From Pocillopora verrucosa (lineage: Eukaryota; Cnidaria; Anthozoa; Scleractinia; Pocilloporidae), in assembly GCF_036669915.1 (NCBI RefSeq), contig NC_089312.1:1050801-1114800 (forward strand): 64,000 nt of DNA, read 5' to 3'. Below, piece after piece: positions 23,501 to 33,589 of this stretch. The notes below the pieces were generated by a model that worked only from the letters and a program-made list of their open reading frames with translations, ran no database searches and had not been told where the DNA came from. The first letter of the stretch is position 1; the number at the start of each line of letters is the position of its first letter. A program made the translations under genes and the position numbers.

Positions 23501-24812
23501 ATCATTTCCTATATTCTTGTTACTCTTATGGGTGATTCAGGGGTGATATTGTGAGGAGAATTTAGATGTTAGTCGCTTCCAGGGGACAGAAGATTAAAAT
23601 GTGGGGTGTGAATATCCAGTAACGGTTCTTCTTCACTTCAGATTGGGTTGTGATGATGGTGAGAGCAGTTTCCTTGACATTAGGCCCTCGGTGAGTGTTT
23701 ATCCTCCCTCTCGCATTAATTTACCTCTGACAAATAGATAATGAGCTGATGATCCAAAGACTTAACACCTCGCAGAATTTGTCCAATTACGATAAATGTA
23801 AATAGGGGATCATTTGGTGAATGCGTTTTAACTGTTTCCTCCCTTTGATTTACGTACTGTAAGGTCGATATTCACGAGCCGTTTTATTTTAAAATTGTGT
23901 TATTTTGTCAGAGGGAAATTGAAGAGGGAGGGTGAACCGAACGACAACTCTGACCTTGCACTGTATTTAAAGCGATAGAAGACTTTTTCTTTGTGTGCAA
24001 AACTTCGTCTGTCACGAAGGGAGCTGGAAGAATGCGAGATAGTTATGCTTATCCGCGTTTCGGGCTTTCCTTACTTTCGAGAGTTCTTCCAACTTTGCGA
24101 TGGTTACATAACCACAGAGAAGAGTTATTTTGCTTTCAAACGATATTTCTCAAAATATATGTGATAATCGAGAACGTCACATCCGCGTTTACATACCCTA
24201 GTCTAAACGCGTGTATCGACCAATCAGAAAGCCCGTGGTATCTCTGTTATTGTTTGATAAAAATTGCAGATTAAAAATCGAAGTAACACTCGAAAATTAT
24301 GATCTTAGATTTCGCTTAAATGAAATATTATGACAAACATTTGTCGAGATCCAACGGCGTTGTTTAATAGATTCACATGAGACAAGTTTTCTAAATGTTG
24401 AGATGAGTATTGCACAAAGCGGTTTCATCAACAATTTACCCCTAAGTGTTGTGGGAGAGGCCGGGAGAGGGATGTAAGACGCAAATTGAAAATTTTTTAT
24501 TGAGATACTGGAGATCAAGTGTTGGAATATTTCCCTTCTCGCGAATGAAAGGGAAAAGTTTTTTTTTTCTTTTCTTTCGTAAGTTCATCTTAGTCATTGC
24601 TAAATTTACACGAGTACTATTTAGAGCATCCGTCGTGACCAATCGTATCAGTGATATCTTTGATTTCCACTTTCAGACTGGAGAACACTCAGTATGATGC
24701 CAGCAATGGTGTCGGCGACGACGGAGACTTTGGTAACAGCCCTATGAGTGGAAGTCCAAGCCTTTGGAGTGCGGACAGAAAACCTACGCAAGACGACAGT
24801 GCCGGAGACTGA
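14515..24812 (+). CDS. LDB: LIM-domain-binding protein (LDB1/LDB2, CLIM/NLI/Chip family)
   Basis: Ten exons: 14515-14555, 14826-14901, 16027-16129, 16776-16954, 18027-18230, 18707-18776, 19155-19208, 20237-20290, 22445-22658, 24677-24812 (TGA); all phases agree, giving 376 residues (vertebrate LDBs ~375). This nuclear cofactor has no DNA-binding domain; it dimerises and bridges LIM-homeodomain and LMO factors. The dimerisation domain fills roughly residues 15-230 (RHTPYYTHPDVRIYELNRRL, NVWWDAFASEFFDDDATLTL, LIPRYFRSIFEGG, LDQLSKNITRQG, LCVILEPMQELMSRHKTY). A basic nuclear signal RTRRKRK is at 268-274. The LIM-interaction domain begins DVMVVGEPSLMGGEFGDEDE at 308. The ATG at 14515 is the first in frame after a stop at 14356. 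The closest vertebrate match by memory is LDB2, but a single cnidarian gene probably precedes the LDB1/LDB2 split. A 49-bp possible alternative exon lies before the last exon. Confidence 0.96.
17198..17380. repeat. MITE-like element, family C (TTAACCCTTTAACTCCCA ends), degraded copy
   Basis: Starts TTAACCCTTCAACTTCAAAG and continues with ATCTGGTTGTTAATTGTCC and GATTGGTTTGAGTATTCTCA, the same internal order as the full copy at 19934-20146. The right end is not intact. Lies in an LDB intron. Confidence 0.65.
19934..20146. repeat. MITE-like element, family C, intact copy with perfect 18-bp terminal inverted repeats
   Basis: A 213-bp element bounded by TTAACCCTTTAACTCCCA (19934-19951) and its exact reverse complement (20129-20146). 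It has no coding capacity. Homologous sequence appears at 17198-17380, 43688-43901 and about 46316-46516, with end fragments near 2098 and 39505. The terminal TTAA may be target-site derived, which would suggest a piggyBac-like mobiliser; that is inference. Confidence 0.85.
21975..22042 (-). repeat. tRNA-like SINE head fragment (tentative)
   Basis: Read on the minus strand the segment gives CTCTGTGGCTTAATGATACA followed by a B-box-like GGGGTTATATCCTC about 40 bases later. This resembles a degenerate tRNA head like those of SINEs elsewhere in the window. No tail was recognised. Confidence 0.35.
23388..23597. repeat. MITE-like element, family D (ACCCTTT(G/A)CA(C/T) ... AGGGGACAGAAGATT), copy 1
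   Basis: About 210 bp beginning TTAACCCTTTGCACTCTAAC with internal ATTCTCCATACTGCTCTCTA and GGTGATATTGTGAGGAGAAT. Similar internal blocks recur at 26541-26753, 61294-61450 and 63224-63415. It lies in the last LDB intron, directly upstream of the candidate 49-bp exon. Confidence 0.7.
23642..23690 (+). other. Candidate alternative (cassette) exon of LDB, 49 bp
   Basis: Flanked by a good acceptor (TTCTTCACTTCAG) and donor (GTGAGT). Entered in phase 2 from exon 9 it reads LGCDDGESSFLDIRPS, then continues into the last exon in a different frame as TGEHSV and a stop. Because 49 is not a multiple of three, inclusion would cut the LIM-interaction domain after ITR-L and replace the conserved C-terminus. 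It could also be a chance pair of splice signals. Confidence 0.45.
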
Positions 24813-25822
24813 CAGAGAAGCACTGGCCACTGTTATATTCCCCCCAACCTCAAACACCCCCCCCCCCCCTTCATTGAGGATGGACATCACTATTTACCCC
24901 CAGTCTGCAGATGCCCGTTTTAATATTACGCTTTGTTGACCCTACTCGGTCTGAGGACATAACAGGACAGTTGTACTTGAAGGCCACATCAGACCTCTGG
25001 TCACAAGTTTGTAAACATACACTCTGTAAAAAGAGGTTAAATGTAGAGATTTTATGAGGGATGTTTAAAGATATTTATGCTCTTTCTGGTGAAGTTCTCG
25101 CTACAGAATGATATAATTATGACTAGCCATCGCCCTCTTGTATTCACTGTTTATTAGTCAAGTTTACCGACATAAAGTATTTTGCATCTTTTTCTTTTCA
25201 TGAAAATAAAAAAAAAGGTCTTTGTTCTCATGGTATTTAAGTGACAATGTTCACGAAGCAGCTACGTATCAGACAACGATTTGTTTGGAGCGGGGTGATA
25301 TTTCTGACTTTATCAGATTTGTCAAACTGCTTCCGCAGGCGTTGGGCTCAAGTGTCTTAACTCAAAAAACCAGTAAAGTAATCTCGATGACCAGTCAAAA
25401 TAAAGGAGTGTTGGCGCCAAAAAACGCAAGTCGTTTTTTTAATCTTGACTTTGCATCTGATTGATTAGGAGGGTGGCTCGAGATTTCTGAACAAAGACAG
25501 AAAGAAGAAAAGGAAAAAAAAAATAGAAACATCTTCACATAATACATTTCTTATCCTAAGAATATCATTTAAAGCAAAAAAGAAAGTCATTCATCTCAAA
25601 TTTTGAAATTTCCGAAAGGTTCGCGAGAAGAATTTACTAGATGAGACTTACATCAATAGATTAACCAATAGATAAATAGCCCAAGAAAAATATTAGTAGA
25701 GTAAAAAATGGAAAAACAAGTGCTAACCTCCCTAAGAAGAAGTCTCCCTGCTTTGGAAAGAACAGATTTACTAAATGATAAGTACTCTTCTGTTGATTAA
25801 ACGCTGGAACAGTTTGAGTCGA
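24813..25822. other. Convergent 3' UTR region of LDB (+) and TAF1B (-)
   Basis: No exon is seen. The + strand poly(A) signal for LDB is at 25205-25210. On the minus strand, the nearest signals after the TAF1B stop are an ATTAAA (25442-25437) and an AATAAA (25155-25150). If the latter is used, the two transcripts overlap tail to tail. Confidence 0.5.
25205..25210 (+). terminator. Candidate poly(A) signal AATAAA for LDB
   Basis: AATAAA about 390 bases after the LDB stop codon, followed by an A run and a GT-rich stretch. Confidence 0.55.
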
Positions 25823-28800
25823 TCACAACACTCCATTAATAAGATTTTGTTTAAAAAACAAAGCCTTTTCTAGTTTGCGGACTTTAGTTTGCACATCTGC
25901 AGGCCTCATTTCTATGCGGTCTGCCAAAACACCCAACAGCTCTTTGTACGAACTATGAAAATAAGTGTCCTGATCAGCATGGTCTGCTGAGTAACAAATG
26001 TACTTCAAATCGTTACCCTCAACTGAACCACTCCCATGTACAAATTCCACGTTGATTCCACGCGAATGCATTTTGTCGAAACAACTTCCAGTGCCACTTT
26101 CAGGGTCGTCCACATGTCTGCACGTGGCGGGAAAACTTGTAACCTGGGGCGTGTCCGTACTACTGAAATCCTCGTCCCGTTGTCGTGTCATTAAGCTCTT
26201 GAACAGTTGTGCATACCTGCTCTGGCTCTCCTCGTTCGTGATTCGGTTCGCACGCAAATTTTTCTGTTGACTTCCGGTGTAAACGCGGTCGGCTGGCTCC
26301 CACGAACCACAAATGTCCGATTTACAGAACGCGCTGTATGACGTAGGGTCACCAACAAGTTTAAACTGTTCATCTGTCCAAGGAATACCATTATGAAATT
26401 TCTTGGCCTCGCAATGCTTCCAGCTTTTCAGCCAATCAGTGAACAGGGGAATTGTGTGACAAGTTCCTTCATTTAAGCTTGATCCCATGGATGTGGCTTT
26501 TTCTTCCTGGTCCCTACGAGTCAGGATTTACAAAGTATATTGACCCTTTACACCCCAATATCAGTCAGTCAATATCAATATCTTCTCCATACTGGTCTCT
26601 ATACATTTCCTAAGGTACTGACCGGGCGAGTTTATGTAACAATCAATTTTGTGATCATTTCTTTAATTCTTGCGACCCTAATGTTTGATTCACCAGTGAT
26701 ATGGCAAGGGAAATTAGATGTTAGTCACTCTTATAGGTCAAAGGATCAGATAAGGCCTGAAATAATCACACTCCACACAGCAATCAAACGTCTGCGCATG
26801 TAAAAAATTTGTAATAGTACAGGCTGTCAGAATCAAATTGTAAGTGATAAACAACTGCACAAGTCGGTATGCCATGGTGTTTAAAAAGCGTGTTACTTTT
26901 TTTTTTGTTTTTATGAAGCATAACAAAAATGGGAATTCAACAGGATACTCGCCATCAATTAAGCGTTGTGCTACTAAAGTCTCGAGTTTTCCTTTTCCCA
27001 ACTGTTGTTTCATTTCACATATTTTTTATTAACGCAGCAACTGTAGTCTCATTTTACGTAGCAGCTGTGACCAAATTAACCACATGGATTTCAATTTGCC
27101 GATTGCCAGCTACAGTCGTCAAACTAAAAATTAGAATTACTGATTTGATCCTCAATAAGTTAACTCTATGCATGCCTACCTTGAAGCTTCAATCTTTGAT
27201 TTTTGTTTTTCTTTGTTCGTTTTTAGATATTTTGTTTACAAATTATTTAGTTTTACTTGTGCTTACTTTTCTGTTTTGTCGTCAATTCCGTAGCAGAGTT
27301 TCAAGGCAACAACAATGAAAGCCATAGCACCAGCTTCAAGATTTGGAATGGAGGTCTGGAGAGCTGGGTGGATTTTGGTTTTAACTTTTACCTTTTCTGC
27401 TAGTTTGCGCACTACACCATGAAGAAAACCTGTTATAAAACACACTGACAAAATAAGACAACTGCTGGGTAGTTTCAGCCCACGGCATTATAATCTATTC
27501 TGCGTCTAATGATAGACCCCATCTTAGCCTCTTTTGGGCAACTGTGTTAATTTTTTAACCGCAAATCTTCCGCATTTTTAATCCCTCCTTACCAGAATTT
27601 TTCTAACCCAAAAAATCCCGAAAATTTGCGATCCCGATCTAGTAACTGATGAAAACGCAATCCCATAATAGTCAATCCAATTGTGAAAATAAGACAACTG
27701 CTGGGAATTTTTTGGCCGGCAGCATGCGTATTTCATTTTATTTGCTTTTCAGGGAAGTTCAGGGTGAGTGACGCTCCCCTATCACGCTTACCGCGCGCAC
27801 GTCTTGCGCATCTGCTCGGGAAGGGGAGGGCCATATGTAAAAAGAATATGCTTGTGAAGCAGGCTAGGTATCTTAAGTCAGCGTGCTTAACAGAAATAAT
27901 AGCTTTACCTTAACGGTACTATCTTTCCATTGAGAGATTGCTGTCGCCATTGCCGATACAGAGAGCTCAGTTTTCTACTGGTTACAAATCAAATGGGAAC
28001 AAAGGGAATTTACCTATAGACATTTCACAAGTTTGCTCACGTTGTCCACTGTTTCCAGATCGAATTGGAATTTGGAAATGTTGATTTTGTGGGGGACAAC
28101 GACGAGAAGCCACAAAAAACTCAACCCATGTGACGCTAGGGGCCCACTTCTCGAACGTTTTGGTAACTTATCGGGCCCGAAGCCATACTTCAAAATCAAA
28201 ATTTTGTAAATAGAGAAGCAGGTTATAGCACTCTAACTGGTCCACTTTGTTTCTTAAGCTGATAGTCTTATTGTATAATTCTTAAAACTTTTGAAACATC
28301 CATCTTGAATGAAAACAAAAGAGCAGCAGAGAGAGGTCCGAGACCATATTTTTAACTCAAAATTTATACATAAGAGAAGCAGTTTCTACTACCCTAACCA
28401 GTAGATTTTGTTTCTTTGGCTGGTAATTATTTTATATCGTTTTCAAAACCCCGGATGGGAGGCGAGAGCTCTCCGCTCCCCCACGTGCTGGTCTTAGAAT
28501 GAACAAGGAATTTTTCAAATTACCTTCGGCTAAGCCTCTTGCGTTGATTATGAAATATCATAGAGTCTGGTTGCAGTGAAAATTTATCCTACAGCTGTTT
28601 CTCACCTGGGAGATGCAGATCTGTGATAAAACGTGCAGTGTAGGTGGATAATTTAGGTTCTGGAAAACACGGAAGTTGCAATAGTTTTGCAATCCTTGAC
28701 GCATGTCGAAGAATGGACGATACTGGGGGAACTCTGGTAAATGAATTTTGAATAACTAGTGAGAGGAAGATTTATATCATGATAAGAAAAGCCAATAAAA

Positions 28801-31800
28801 TTTGAACGAAAGACCCAACCACCTGAAAAATTCTGCCTGACTTTGTTTTCATACTTTCATCAGACAAGTAACTTTTCATTATTTTTAGTGTTCACATCTC
28901 AGTTTAACAACTTACAAAAACTAAAATATCAAAATGAAGTAAGTGAAGAAACTGATTTTTAAAGTTCACTTACATGACTGGACATAAACAGCTAAAATCA
29001 CCAGAACCAAACTTCATGTGCCCAGGGATGTGTCTTGTTGTCTGGAAGTATGGAAACTGTCCTTGTTTGGCCCATCTGGTAAATAATACATGTACACTGA
29101 AAGTCCTTCTCCATTTGAGTTGGTTGGTTTGAAAATATTTTTAAGTTATGATAATTTGCAAATTTTTTTTTTCAAAAATTATGACTGTAAAGAAATTTCC
29201 AAATCTTAAAGCAATCACAAGAACACGAGAGTAACAAAAATGACACCCTACACTTATGTTTAAGTTTAAGTTTTATGTTTAAGTTTATATCTAAGTTTTC
29301 AATACATGAACCTACCTAATTTAAAAGCAATGCAACTTTAACTTCTAGAGGCATTCAAGTCTCATGTTAAATACATGAGTAGTAGTCCCTCCTTTTTGGT
29401 GAAATCTGTGCAACAAGTTAAAAAAAAAAAAATTAAAAAATCAGCAAACACAAAATTGATGTTTACACTCTGGGAGTGAGGCACAGTGTGCCAACATCAA
29501 TTTTGTTTTTGCTAATTTTTTTAACTCTTACAACCAATTTGGCTGAAAAGGAAGGACTACTTGTAGTCTTTGTTGTGAGAATGAGGTTGGATTAAAATTG
29601 GTTGTGATCAGCAAACACTCAAAGACAAGAAAGAACATCACCCTTCATACCTACCTCACCAAGTCACTGATAAAAACTGGTTCATCTATCCACAGCAAGC
29701 CAAGATAACAAAATGCTAAGGTGGACTGAAGGGTAACATGCCCGCACAACACTCCTCTTTTTTTTGTTTGACGGCAAGTCATGGAACCAATAAATTCGTC
29801 TTCACTACTGTCTGAGACATCATCAACATCCATCTCTTTATTGTGGCAGAGAGAAGTCCAGTCATCACCTGGATTCAAATCATCAGCATCGTCGTCATGT
29901 TTTGGCAATGCTTCTGAAGGATCATCACCTGGAGTGCAAGGAAAAAGTATGAAAAAGTAAAATACTGGTGAGGTACTAGATGTTAATTTCAAATGTATCA
30001 TCTAAGTCATCCATTGACAATAGATGAACATGGGGGGCAGGGTGGGGGGGCTGACAGGTTAGAAGAATCAAGAACTGCTTTTGGGTCTGCTGGTAACCAT
30101 GGCAACCCTGTGAGTAACATTCACAAACCGTTAAGTCAATAGAAGATCTACAAATTTTTGCAAATGAGTACACTGAGTTCTCAATGGCTTCTGGTGAAAT
30201 CTTCAATGTGACACTGACTACTTCTGGGCTATCCAATTTCTTGGTCATGGATTAAATGGGAGGAATTCTTATATCTTCAATACAGCTGAATCTAGAATAC
30301 AACACAATAAAAAAGTCTGTTACTACCTTCGTAAAACTCCTCATCACTAAAGTGTGAACACAGTTCTAATTCATCATCATCATCTGATTCACATGAAGGA
30401 TCCAACTTTCTCTTGCGTCCACTCTTATTTCTTTGATTTCTGTTTAAGAGATTAGCATCTCGCTGGTAAAAAATTGAACCTTTGGTTGGTACAGTTCCCT
30501 GAGGAGATCCAGTGAAGGCAATTTCAGTGACCTGCAAATACTTGTACCACAGCTTGAAGACAACATCCTAGTAGAGGAAGAAGACTTTGAATGAGAGATT
30601 AAAGTTACATGGGATTGGATGGGTTTTGCTGCAAAATATCCCTGTGATCACTTAATACTCAACAGAATGATGTGAAATAGAAACAGTGTGCCATTTGCAA
30701 GATTTCTGAGCCTCTGTTTGAGATGAGGGTCTGTTCCAAGCCTTTAAAGAGAAAATAACTCTATTGAATTTATCTTTAGAGAAAATGAAACTTATGTTTT
30801 CAAGGCTTGTTTTTGGCCTTCTTTTCAGGCTTCCAGACTTTAAAGTAGCCTATTATTACTTGGTTGTTGGCATTTTTTTAATGCTCGAGGCTAAATAAAT
30901 TGAATATGTACTTCAAAACATGGGTCATCATCCAAATCTTATCCATGGTGTTAAATTTGATTGGCCCTGATGGCTTGTTTTGATTTTAAAAATACTTTAA
31001 TTTTCTGACACTCAATCAAAAACTGCTCTTATCAATTAAAAAAAAAATAGCCTGGTAAGAAATTTGGGTATTCTTGCATATGACCACCAGAAAGCTTTAA
31101 ATATAGGAGAAAAAAAAAAACAAAAAAAAAACAAAAAAAAAAAACAGAAAGGCAATAGAACTGTGAAAGAAATGGTTCATGGTTACGTCAGTGGGAAGAA
31201 ATAGGTTTCAGTTCAATTTGAACCATCAATAAAATGCCCATCAAAAAATCAGTTTGAAGCTTTCACAATTTTTCAATAATCAACTGAAGATACTATGTAA
31301 TTCCTTAGTTTTTTCCTTCCTCCTATTAAACCATTAATGAATGAGATACCTTCAATGCATCATTGACTCCAAGTTTTATGAGATAATCCACTTGAACTCT
31401 AATGATGTACTGATACGCTTCATACATGAACCAAGGTTTCCCTTTATCTGCAACTGTTGAATATATGGGAAAGTAAAAAAGCCAGCAATTATAACTAGTA
31501 CAATAATCATCTGCAAAGTTAACACCTCAAGAAAATCAATGAAAAAGAATCTCTTTTCCTGGAGGAAAACGTAGAATAACAACTCTTTATTGTAACTGAC
31601 ACAGCTCAGGGCCCAAGTGCTACTCCTCTCTACGAGACAATCACTTAAAACAACTGGAGAATTATCATAATTAACAACAAAAAGATCAATAGTTAACCCA
31701 AAGAATTATCAAACACTGAAAGAGTGGAAAACATAACCTTATAATTAAACAAGTAATGCACATTTAATTTATAATAAACATTTTTTTTTAAGTCAACAAT

Positions 31801-32481
31801 ATTATTAGGAGGAGAAATTGACTCACAAAACTGTTTCTGTCTTCCACCTTTGCCCTTCCTTGATACCTGCAATCGGCTATCAACTCCAGCTTCATAAGGA
31901 TTTGCTGCCTCTTCATCTCTCATATCCTAATTAAAGATGAAATGCAAAAAAAATCAAAATGAAGAAGAATTACTACTGCACATTATAACTGAGTGTTTAA
32001 AATACCTTGTCAAGCCAATCTGGTTATTCTCTTAGTCATGAGTGAATTTTCCATAACAGCGAACTTTCATTATCAAATCTTACCTCTGAGGATTGAAAAC
32101 TCCCTACCCATGCCCCTGCCCCTCTTTCGCCCGAATTCGAGGATATGTTATTTTAGGTCATGGCTAACCATAAACCAATACGTCACTTGTGTTCGTATAC
32201 AGCGGTGGTTAATTTAGACAGGAAAAGGGACAATTCCATTCTAATTGAAGAAGCCGGGAGCTTTTTGGTTTTGTCGTGGAGTTTGCTGTGAGGTATTTGT
32301 TAACGCCGTGACAGTTGTGGGCCACAGTGAAACACAGTGCTTGTATCGATCGTGAAAGACATTTTAATACAAAGGAAAAGCTTGAAGTGGTTACCTGAGA
32401 CTGAGTTCCACAGCTTTGGCAGTAATACAGTCCATCAATACAGTCAAAGACTTCTCCATCGCACAAAACACACGACGGCAT
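25823..32481 (-). CDS. TAF1B: TAF1B, RNA polymerase I SL1/TIF-IB subunit (Rrn7-like, TFIIB-related)
   Basis: Nine exons in transcript order: 32481-32395, 31926-31827, 31447-31350, 30567-30327, 29928-29655, 29075-28974, 28733-28606, 27429-27267, 26513-25823 (TGA). Phases chain without a break and give 627 residues (human 588). TAF1B is the TFIIB-like factor of the Pol I selectivity complex at ribosomal RNA promoters in the nucleolus. The N-terminal zinc ribbon has C4-x2-C7 and C21-x2-C24. A conserved core follows: WFMYEAYQYIIRVQVDYLIK, then LQSTLAFCYLGLLWIDEP with SDLVRW, RIAKLLQLPCFPEPKLS, and AGAMAFIVVALKLCYGIDDK, corresponding to the cyclin-like folds. Exons 4-5 carry a long acidic segment (SDDDDELE, SDSSEDEF) with a basic RKRK patch. 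It starts back to back with a + strand exon at about 32490. Confidence 0.94.
26541..26753. repeat. MITE-like element, family D, copy 2
   Basis: Shares the internal blocks TTCTCCATACTGGTCTCTAT, GTGATCATTTCTTTAATTCT and ATTAGATGTTAGTCACTC with the copy at 23388-23597. It lies directly upstream of the last TAF1B exon, so the branch-point region of that intron is probably made from or near repeat DNA. Confidence 0.65.
29383..29569. repeat. Imperfect foldback element in a TAF1B intron
   Basis: The left arm AGTAGTCCCTCCTTTTTGGT is mirrored on the right by GGAAGGACTACTTG. Inner arms CAAACACAAAATTGATGTTT and AACATCAATTTTGTTTTTG pair over almost their whole length around a short centre (ACTCTGGGAGTGAGGCACAG). 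It has no coding capacity. Confidence 0.7.
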
Positions 32482-33589
32482 TTTTTCAGATTTGCCTCCA
32501 TTTCACTCTTGTCATGTATGGCCCAACGTATCGTCTCCTCAAATGCCCAGTCCTTCGCGGTTGAATCCGTACTTTGAACCTAATTACCAAATCAAAACAA
32601 ATATTACTCCAGGGAGCTTTCCCGGACCAGCGATAAGCTTCTACTCTGGACGTCACAAGGTATGTAGGATTTTTCCGCCAGGGGCGCAAAGGAAACTCGA
32701 TTTAGTTAAAAAATGTAAAATTAATGCGAACTCTACTGGAAAAAGATACGCTCCACGGCAACATTAAGAACTTGCGTAATATTTGCTTTGCACTGAGAAA
32801 AATGTCATCACTTGTGTGACATTTTTAATTTCTTTGGCTCCAAAAAAGGATATTTACTTGTTGCTTGAACACCGAATATAAATCAGCAGTCACTCTCTTA
32901 TTGATGTTTGAAAGGTACAGTTTCGTACCTGAGAATTTTTCGGGTGTCATTAGGCATCCCGAAGGCATATCAATATCACCTTGTTGCTTTCTGTGGATTA
33001 CAGCTTGTAAACAAAGACTGTTCTTGCAGATTTTTATGCAATTTGCTTTACAGTAACGCTACCAAAGTAAATGAAACTCTTTACTTTAAGCTCTGCTACT
33101 TAATTTTGCTTCAAATTCTTTTTTTTGTAGGTGTTTAATCAGCTATAGATGTCATAAGACTAAATAAGTCTACATGTTATTACTTAACACGTATTTTGAC
33201 ATTTTTTTTTGTGCTTTTTTGTGTTAGATTTTTAGACTAGTAAGTATGCGTTAGGTAATACATGTCACACCTTTTGCTGTACGTAAGTAAAGGGAAAATT
33301 TCCAGCACATACTATTCATAATAGTGTCAACATGTTCTCTTCTAGAAAATATTCTGGCAAAAAGGGAGAAATTCATAATTTATTTTTTTACCAATAACTC
33401 ATTTGAAATGCTAATTTTATAACAGGTCATCATCAAATCTCTCAGTAAACTGGTAAAAAGGAACAAGACACCTGTTAAGAACTCAATTACTTTATTATAG
33501 TTTTTCAGAAGTCATTCCCAGTTTAATTATTTTACGATTGTTTTTCAGAAATCATCCCCCTATTATTAACAGTCAGATTGGCAATAGCC
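32482..33589 (+). promoter_or_regulatory. Bidirectional promoter region and probable 5' non-coding exon of FADS6
   Basis: TAF1B begins at 32481 on the minus strand. On the + strand an open frame with ATG at 32543 runs to a good donor (CACAAG|GTATGT, exon end 32659). Its 39 codons (PGSFPGPAISFYSGRHK near the end) match no family I know. Splicing to the acceptors at 33551 or about 33131 quickly meets a stop, so it may be a 5' UTR exon of FADS6 with an upstream ORF, or a tiny unrelated gene. A TTTTTCAG acceptor at 33550 precedes the FADS6 start codon by 39 bases. Confidence 0.5.

Noticed and set aside
33578-33589. Desaturase start at 33578
   Set aside because: The codon there is TTG; the first ATG in frame is at 33590 and gives a normal-length protein.
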